NCBI GenBank assembly: GCA_017893485.1
Contig: CM030366.1
Span: 52,668,565 to 52,732,564, forward strand
Direction: 5' to 3'
Source: Hemerocallis citrina
Lineage: Eukaryota; Streptophyta; Magnoliopsida; Asparagales; Asphodelaceae
DNA length: 64,000 nt
The notes below the pieces were generated by a model. The model was not told the origin of the DNA. It searched no databases and worked only from the letters and a program-made list of their open reading frames with translations. Shown here in pieces: positions 57,755 to 64,000 of the stretch. Made by a program: the position numbers and the translations under genes. Position 1 is the stretch's first letter. Each line of letters begins with the position of its first letter.

Positions 57755-59153
57755 TGTTGATTCTTGATTTTGATGATCACAACACAGTGCAACATGTGTC
57801 TATGTTATACAGCTAACATTGCAGTGCACATACAAAGGACTATTCTAGCTGAACAAATGAACAAGCTCAAAAGGATACAGATGAAGATTTCACTCAGACA
57901 AGATCCAAGACTTCACTCAAAACAAGACTCAAGACTCAAGACCTTAGCTCAATTGTGTCAATTTATAATGTCTTGTAAAAACAATTGTGTCTTACTTTCT
58001 GTTGAGTCTTAGTCTGATGTAAAGCCTTGTCACACACACACACTCAAAATATTTTATAATGTGTGTCTCTTAAAACCCCCCAATAAAAAGAGTCAAAACA
58101 GTTTGAAGAAGTTTAACTTTTGAGTACCAGTCAACTTAAGCTTCTGCCAGTCGACTGATAGTACAAAACTGTTTAAATTTATTTAAACTCTGATCAGTCG
58201 ACTCATATGGCAACCCAGTCGACTGTTCGAGAGCTTTTGACCGTTTTCTGTTTTTCAAAATCGAATTTTTTCAAACTCAAAAGCTTAGATCCGTTGGTTG
58301 ACAGTTGAGTAACTGTTTCCCAACGTTCAGGAGATCAAACTCTTTAAGTAGAGTTCAGATCTCACTGAAAAGATCTACAGATTTTACTTTTGCAATCCGA
58401 GCACTCTTGAGAAAAAAAATTCAGTGACATTTTTGAGAAACAAAGCTTTCAAGTTCATACTCTTTGGTTCTCTACATTCAGTCCAGTATAGCATTGAATT
58501 CGCTCTGGACTGAGTATAGAAGTCGACCTGTTCTTTTAGCCACGTGCATCAACACATACACCAACAAGGCTATAGGTTGACTGTAAAGTATTCTTGTTCT
58601 TTTGCTCTCGGTTGGAGAGTGTTTTTGACTCTAGGTTGTAGAGTCGTTTTTGTTTCACTCTTGGTAGTAGAGTGGGTCGGCTTTCTCTGGTTGAGAGAAA
58701 GGACTACGGGTTAGACAAGGTTGTTGTCGTAACGCCGTAGGTTATTCTTGTAATTTTTTCAAGAATAGTGGAAATCTCAAGTGGGTTGCTTGGGGACTGG
58801 ATGTAGGTCGGGAGGACCGAACCAGGATATATCTTGTGTACTCTGTGATTGATTATCTTGTGTTTGCATTCACTTTTGTTTATTTAAGTTCTGCAAAAAA
58901 CTTCTGGACAGTCGACTCCTTGCACTATCAGTCGACTGGTCAGTGCCGTTTGTAGTTGTAGTTTCATTGTGCTTTCAGTCGTCTGTCTCATTCATCAGTC
59001 GACTACACAGAGTTATTGTTTTTAATTATTTTGGACATATCAGTCGACTGGTTCATAACTCAGTCGACTGCACCGAGAAAAGTTTCTGCAGTTTTTATTA
59101 AACACTATTCACCCCCCTTCTAGTGTTTGTTGTCTTGCCTACAGGTTCCAACA
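57755..59153 (+). mobile_element. 5' LTR of Sirevirus-like copia element
   Basis: 1399 bp, starting TGTTGATTCTTGATTTTGATG and ending GGTTCCAACA. It contains about ten copies of CAGTCGACTG or one-base variants (exact at 58148, 58216, 58929, 59041 and 59061). The element's 3' LTR lies beyond the window. Confidence 0.88.
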
Positions 59154-59155
59154 CT

Positions 59156-59167
59156 TGGTATCAGAGC
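59156..59167 (+). other. Primer-binding site of copia element
   Basis: TGGTATCAGAGC, perfect for initiator tRNA-Met, two bases after the LTR end. Confidence 0.9.
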
Positions 59168-59180
59168 AAGGTTACAGGCT

Positions 59181-61010
59181 ATGGCAACTACGTCAAATAC
59201 AAATCAGTACCATGAAGGCCAATCTACACAACGGCCACCACTATTTGATGGAACGAACTACAATTATTGGAAATGCCGAATGTGAATCTATCTCCAATCA
59301 ATCAACTACGAGATATGGCAAATGACAGAGACGGAATACACTGCCCCTACCATTCCATATGCACAATGGAATGATGATCAAAAGAATCAGACTATGAACA
59401 ATGCCAAAGCAATGAATGCCTTATTTTGTGCACTTACAAAGGAAGAATTCAACCGTGTATCCAATGCTACAACCGCACATCAAATTTGGCATACACTCGA
59501 GGTAACTCATGAAGGAACGAATAAAGTAAAAGAGTCTAAAATTTCTGTTCTTGTCCACAGGTTTGAGATGTTCAGAATGAAGGACAATGAGACTGTGTCC
59601 GAGATGATTACCAGATTCACAGACATCACAAACTCTCTTGTGGCACTTGGAAAGACTTACACTCAAGCAGAGATGGTTAGAAAAGTCTTACGTGCACTCA
59701 CTCCAGAATGGGAGAAGAAGACCACAGCAATAGAGGAAGCGAATGACTTGTCAACACTTTCTCTCGAGAATCTTGTTGGCAATCTCATGGCATATGAGGT
59801 CCAACTTAAAGATCGAAAGAAGGATACAGAATCACATCAAGCAAAGAAGAAATCATTGGCTTTTAAAGCCATGACAGACTCAGAAGATGAGGAAGAAGAT
59901 GAAGAAGAAATAGCGATGTTCACTCGAAGATTCAAGAAGTTCCTAAAGAAAGGTAAGTTTAATTCTAAAGTTAGAGATTCTAATAACCCTCCTACATGTT
60001 TCAGGTGCAATAAAATAGGTCACATGAAGAAGGATTGTCCCTTAGAAAATGCAAAGAACAAGGGAAAATCATCCAACTTCAAGAAGGACAAATATTCAAA
60101 GAACAAATTTGCCAAGAACAAGAAGGCTTATCAAGCTACATGGGATGATAGTGATTCATCTTCCGAAGAAGAAACGGATGAAAATAACGAAGTGGCAAAT
60201 GTATGTTTCATGGCTACACAAGAACATGTAAGTAATGATTATGATTCCGAAGATCTTCTTGATGCTTTTAATGAAATATTCCATGAGTTAAAGAAAGAAA
60301 AAATTAGAGTTAAGAATCTTGAGAAAGTGAATCAAACACTTAATCAAGAATATCTTAACCTTGATAAGGAAGTAAAATCCCTAAATTCTCGCATTGCAAG
60401 TTTAGATACTGATCTTGAAACTCTCAAAAAGAATTATGAAGAGATTTCAAAGAACGTATCTAAGTTTAACAAAGGCAAAGAGAATTTAAATGATATGCTT
60501 CATCATCAAGTTACATCTAGTCAAAAATATGGACTTGGTTTTAAAAAATCGTCTGTAAAAGAATCTCCTATTGTAAACACTAGTAAAAATAAATCAGCAT
60601 CTATTTCTAGTGTTACACACAAGTTGTATGATTTCTTTGCAAAGCCTAAGGTTGTTAATTTTAGTGATAAAAGCAAAACTAACGTTCGGTTAAGTCGACT
60701 GAACCATACAACCAGTCGTCTGTCCAGAGAAATTGGTTCTTATTCGACGAGATCAAAACCTCTTATAAGTCGACCTAGTGTATCTACCAGTCGACTGATG
60801 TACACCAACAGTCGACTGAAGGACACTGTTAAGTCGACTGGACAGAACAAGTTAGTATGGGTTCCAGTCAGTCTAAATCAGAATGATAGAATTGTTTATA
60901 TCAACTCATATATGTTAAATATGTGTAATTCTACTTATTATATTCCTGCTTATGATCAAACTCTTCATGGGTTTGGTTTCCCCCAAACTAATGTGTTTTG
61001 GACCCAATAA
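59181..61010 (+). pseudogene. gag: Sirevirus-like gag, one nonsense codon
   Basis: A 609-residue frame from the ATG at 59181 (MATTSNTNQYHEG), which begins 14 bases after the PBS. It has a single TGA at 59283-59285, where an Arg is usual in this motif (residues WKCRM then stop then IYLQS). The UBN2-type gag core follows. The zinc knuckle CFRCNKIGHMKKDC is at residues 273-286. Next come a Lys-rich stretch, an acidic stretch, and a long coiled coil at about residues 365-440 (ELKKEKIRVKNLEKVNQ). The C-terminal extension with coiled coil, and KYGLGF after it, are typical of Sirevirus gag. A basic Ser/Arg/Thr-rich segment built on SalI-palindrome codons follows. Stop TAA at 61008. Confidence 0.88.
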
Positions 61011-61044
61011 AAAGGGTACCATATTTACCTTAAATTTTTTATAG

Positions 61045-64000
61045 GTACCCAAGAAAGAACGCTGGATATTAGACAGCGGATGTTCAAAACACATGACAGG
61101 ACATGCCAACCTACTATCCACCATTCAAAGCATAGATGGAGGAACCGTCACCTTTGGAGATAACAACAAAGGCAAAGTCATAGGCATTGGCATGGTCGGT
61201 AAAACTTCTAACCCAACTATAGAAAATGTGTTATTGGTTAGTGGTTTAAAGCATAATCTTTTAAGCATTAGTCAATTGTGTGATAAAGGATATAAAATAG
61301 TTTTTGAAAAAGATGCATGTTTGATTTATGACTCTACTATGCAAAATGTTATTTTTCAAGGTTTTCGTAAAAATAATATTTATGAATTGTATTTAAATGC
61401 AATTGATCTTTCAAATGACTTTTGTTTAATAGCCTCTAACAATGAATCTTGGTTATGGCATAGAAGATTTGGACATGTGAATATGAAAAATCTCTCAAAA
61501 TTATCTAAATATAACCTAGTTAAAGGACTGCCAAAACTATCCTTTAAAAAGGATAAGTTATGTGATGCATGTCAACTAGGAAAACAAATCAAATCCACTT
61601 TTAAAACAAAAGAAGTAATCTCTACTAGTAGGCCACTTGAATTAATTCATATGGATTTATTTGGCCCTACTAGAGTTGCTTCTTTAAATAAAAGTAGATA
61701 TGTGTTTGTTTTAGTAGATGATTTTTCAAGATTCACTTGGACATTCTTTTTAAAACATAAAAATGATGCTTTTGAGGAATTTGCACATTTCTGTAAACGT
61801 GTCCAAAATCAAAGATCTCTAACCATAGTCACTATTAGAAGTGATCATGGTGGAGAATTTGAAAATGAAACATTTACAGAATATTGCAACAAGAATGGTA
61901 TAACACATTCATTTGCATTTCCTAGAGCTTCACCACAAAATGGAGTGGTTGAAAGGAAAAATAGGACTTTGCAAGAATGCGCACGTACTATGCTTGTTGA
62001 AAGCAATCTACCAAAGCATTTTTGGGCTGAAGCTGTTGCTACAGCTTGTTATGTTTTAAATAGAATTCTTCTAAGACCTAAACTAAAGAAGACTTGTTAT
62101 GAGTTATTTTTTAATAAAATTCCTAAAGTCTCTTACTTTAAGACATTTGGTTGTAAGTGTTTTATTCTAAACACAAAAGATAATTTAGACAAATTTGATC
62201 CTAGATCTAATAAGGGTATCTTTTTAGGATACTCAAATAGGATTAAAGCATATAGAATTTTCAATAAGTCTACAATGACTATTGAAGAATCAATGCATGT
62301 TACATTCGATGAATCCTTACCTTCATCAACCTTAAATAAAGATGATGAAACTGATTTATCACCTTTAGATAATGTGATTAAATCCTTAGAGCAAACTAAT
62401 CTGTCTGATAAGTCGACTGATAAGGTCTCCCAGTCGACTGACGTAAAGCAGTCGACTGAAGAACAAGTCAAGTCGACTGATCCGATTGTGATATCTTCAA
62501 ATTTACCAAAGTCATTTGTTGAAGTTAAAGATCATCCTCATGACTTAATAATTGGTGACATCTCCCATGGTATTCAGACACGTTCACATGTTAATATGAT
62601 CTCTCATACAGCATTCTTGTCGGATTTTGAACCGAAAAATATACAAGAAGCTTGTGAGAATGAATATTGGATGAATGCCATGCAAGATGAACTAAACCAA
62701 TTTATAAGGAATGATGTATGGGATTTAGTTCCTAGACCTCCTGATCAGACTATCATTGGTACCAAATGGGTATTCAAGAATAAGTTAGATGAATCAGGAC
62801 AGGTTGTAAGGAACAAGGCTAGATTAGTTGCTCAAGGATATAATCAAGAAGAAGGTATAGATTTTGATGAAACATATGCTCCTGTTGCTAGACTAGAATC
62901 TATTCGTATTTTATTATCTTTTGCTTGTTTTATGAATTTTATACTCTATCAAATGGATGTGAAAAGTGCTTTTCTTAATGGGTTTATTAAGGAAAATGTT
63001 TATGTTAAACAACCACCAGGTTTTGAACATGAACAATTTCCAGATCATGTTTATAAATTGAAAAAGGCTTTATACGGTCTTAAACAAGCACCTCGTGCTT
63101 GGTATGATCGTCTGAAAACTTTTCTTTTAGAAACAGGATTTGAAATAGGTAAAGTAGACACTACTTTGTTTATCAAAAGAGTTAAGAATGATATCTTAAT
63201 CATACAAATATATGTTGATGATATAATTTTTGGTTCTACTAATAATAATCTATGTCAAGAATTTGCTAATACCATGAAAAATGAATTTGAGATGAGTCAC
63301 ATGGGTGAACTCAATTATTTCCTTGGACTTCAAATTAAACAGTCCTCAAATGGCATATTTATCAATCAAGGCAAATATGCAAAGGAACTACTCAAACGTT
63401 TTAACATGGATAGTACTAGTAGTAAATCCACACCTATGGCTACTACTACTACTCTTGACAAAGACTTATTAGGTAAGAGTGTTGATCAAAAACTCTATCG
63501 AGGTATGATTGGTTCACTCTTATATATTACTGCAAGTAGACCAGATATTATGTTTAGTGTATGTTTATGTGCTAGATATCAATCTAGTCCTAAAGAGTCT
63601 CATTTAAAAGCAGTGAAACGAATTTTAAGATATATTAAAGGCACATCTGAATATGGTTTATTTTATCCACGCACCGATAATTTTCAACTTTTGTCATATA
63701 GCGATGCCGATTTTGCTGGAAGCAAAACTGATCGCAAGAGTACTAGTGGTACATGTCACTTTTTGGGACATTCCCTAGTATCTTGGTGCAGTAAAAAGCA
63801 AAACTCCGTATCCCTATCAACTACAGAAGCTGAGTATATCGCTGCAAGTTTGGCATGTGCACAAATTTTATGGATGAAACAAACCTTATTAGATTATGGT
63901 ATTTCATTTGAGAAACCCTCAATTACGTGTGATAATACCAGTGCAATTAATTTATCTAAAAATCGATTCAACATTCACGTACGAAACATATTGATATTCG
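61045..64000 (+). CDS. pol: Sirevirus-like pol (partial, runs off window)
   Basis: About 985 codons with no stop, in the +1 frame relative to gag; a TAG at 61042 bounds it on the left, so the true start or fusion to gag is unclear. Protease [10 protein letters not shown] at residue 10. GAG-pre zinc region [11 protein letters not shown] through CDACQLGK. Integrase catalytic Asp at residue 204 (HMDLFGP), Asp at 267 (RSDHGGEF) and Glu at 303 ([10 protein letters not shown]), with the normal 35-residue spacing. Linker with QST/KST repeats near 450-480. RT reads [38 protein letters not shown] and YVDDIIFGS at about 723-731. RNase H has [14 protein letters not shown] and [10 protein letters not shown] single-base loss near 63964 shifts the frame within the last 40 bases. 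Ty1/copia order (INT before RT) is clear. Confidence 0.92.

Noticed and set aside
1..64000. CRISPR array or bacterial operon
   Set aside because: Tandem arrays here lack spacers of regular length, and all recognised proteins are plant retroelement or Helitron types.

Overview
The window looks like a heterochromatic stretch of a flowering-plant genome built almost entirely from nested transposable elements. The evidence is: Ty3/gypsy chromovirus polyproteins of the Tekay/Del type, a Sirevirus-like Ty1/copia element, a Mutator-like element with a 9-bp target duplication, a plant-type Helitron, and a captured fragment of a plant chloroplast copper ATPase gene. I found no intact host gene. Almost every long reading frame belongs to retroelement gag or pol, or is a shadow of one. 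Species cannot be named from sequence alone.

Left part (1-25649): a chromovirus, here called A (+ strand), has LTR remnants at 3358-4216 and 22285-25649. Its 5' LTR was hit by an antisense LTR of a related family (D, 1612-3357), and D by a C-family LTR (1-1611) that runs off the window. A second family member, B (- strand, 6396-19534), sits inside A's reverse transcriptase. A 1181-bp miniature LTR element (11880-13060) sits inside B's RNase H. A and B share two intron-like gaps at identical positions and phases, one in gag and one just before the protease.

Middle part (25650-34455): a solo copia LTR (25924-30573, duplication CAAAT) contains a truncated B-type LTR, which contains a 361-bp foldback element. 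Then come a degenerate short-LTR copia relic split by a 1.9-kb Mutator-like element, a degenerate tandem array and a 62-bp miniature LTR relic.

Element C (34456-51431, +) is a 17-kb gypsy element with two similar 3.3-kb LTRs. A 5.28-kb solo LTR (F, 40770-46053), made largely of stacked tandem arrays, is inserted in its reverse transcriptase. C has an extra small coiled-coil reading frame before gag and many nonsense codons.

Right part (51432-64000): unassigned DNA, a foldback element flanked by TA microsatellites, and a 5' Helitron portion (52770 to about 56290) with the N-terminal part of the Helitron helicase and an antisense copper-ATPase gene fragment. Antisense LTR pieces follow, the second being F-type. 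A Sirevirus-like copia element (57755 to the window end) is inserted in that F LTR. Its pol frame is open from 61045 to near the window end, making it the youngest-looking coding element here. Its 10-bp palindrome CAGTCGACTG recurs in both LTR and coding linkers.
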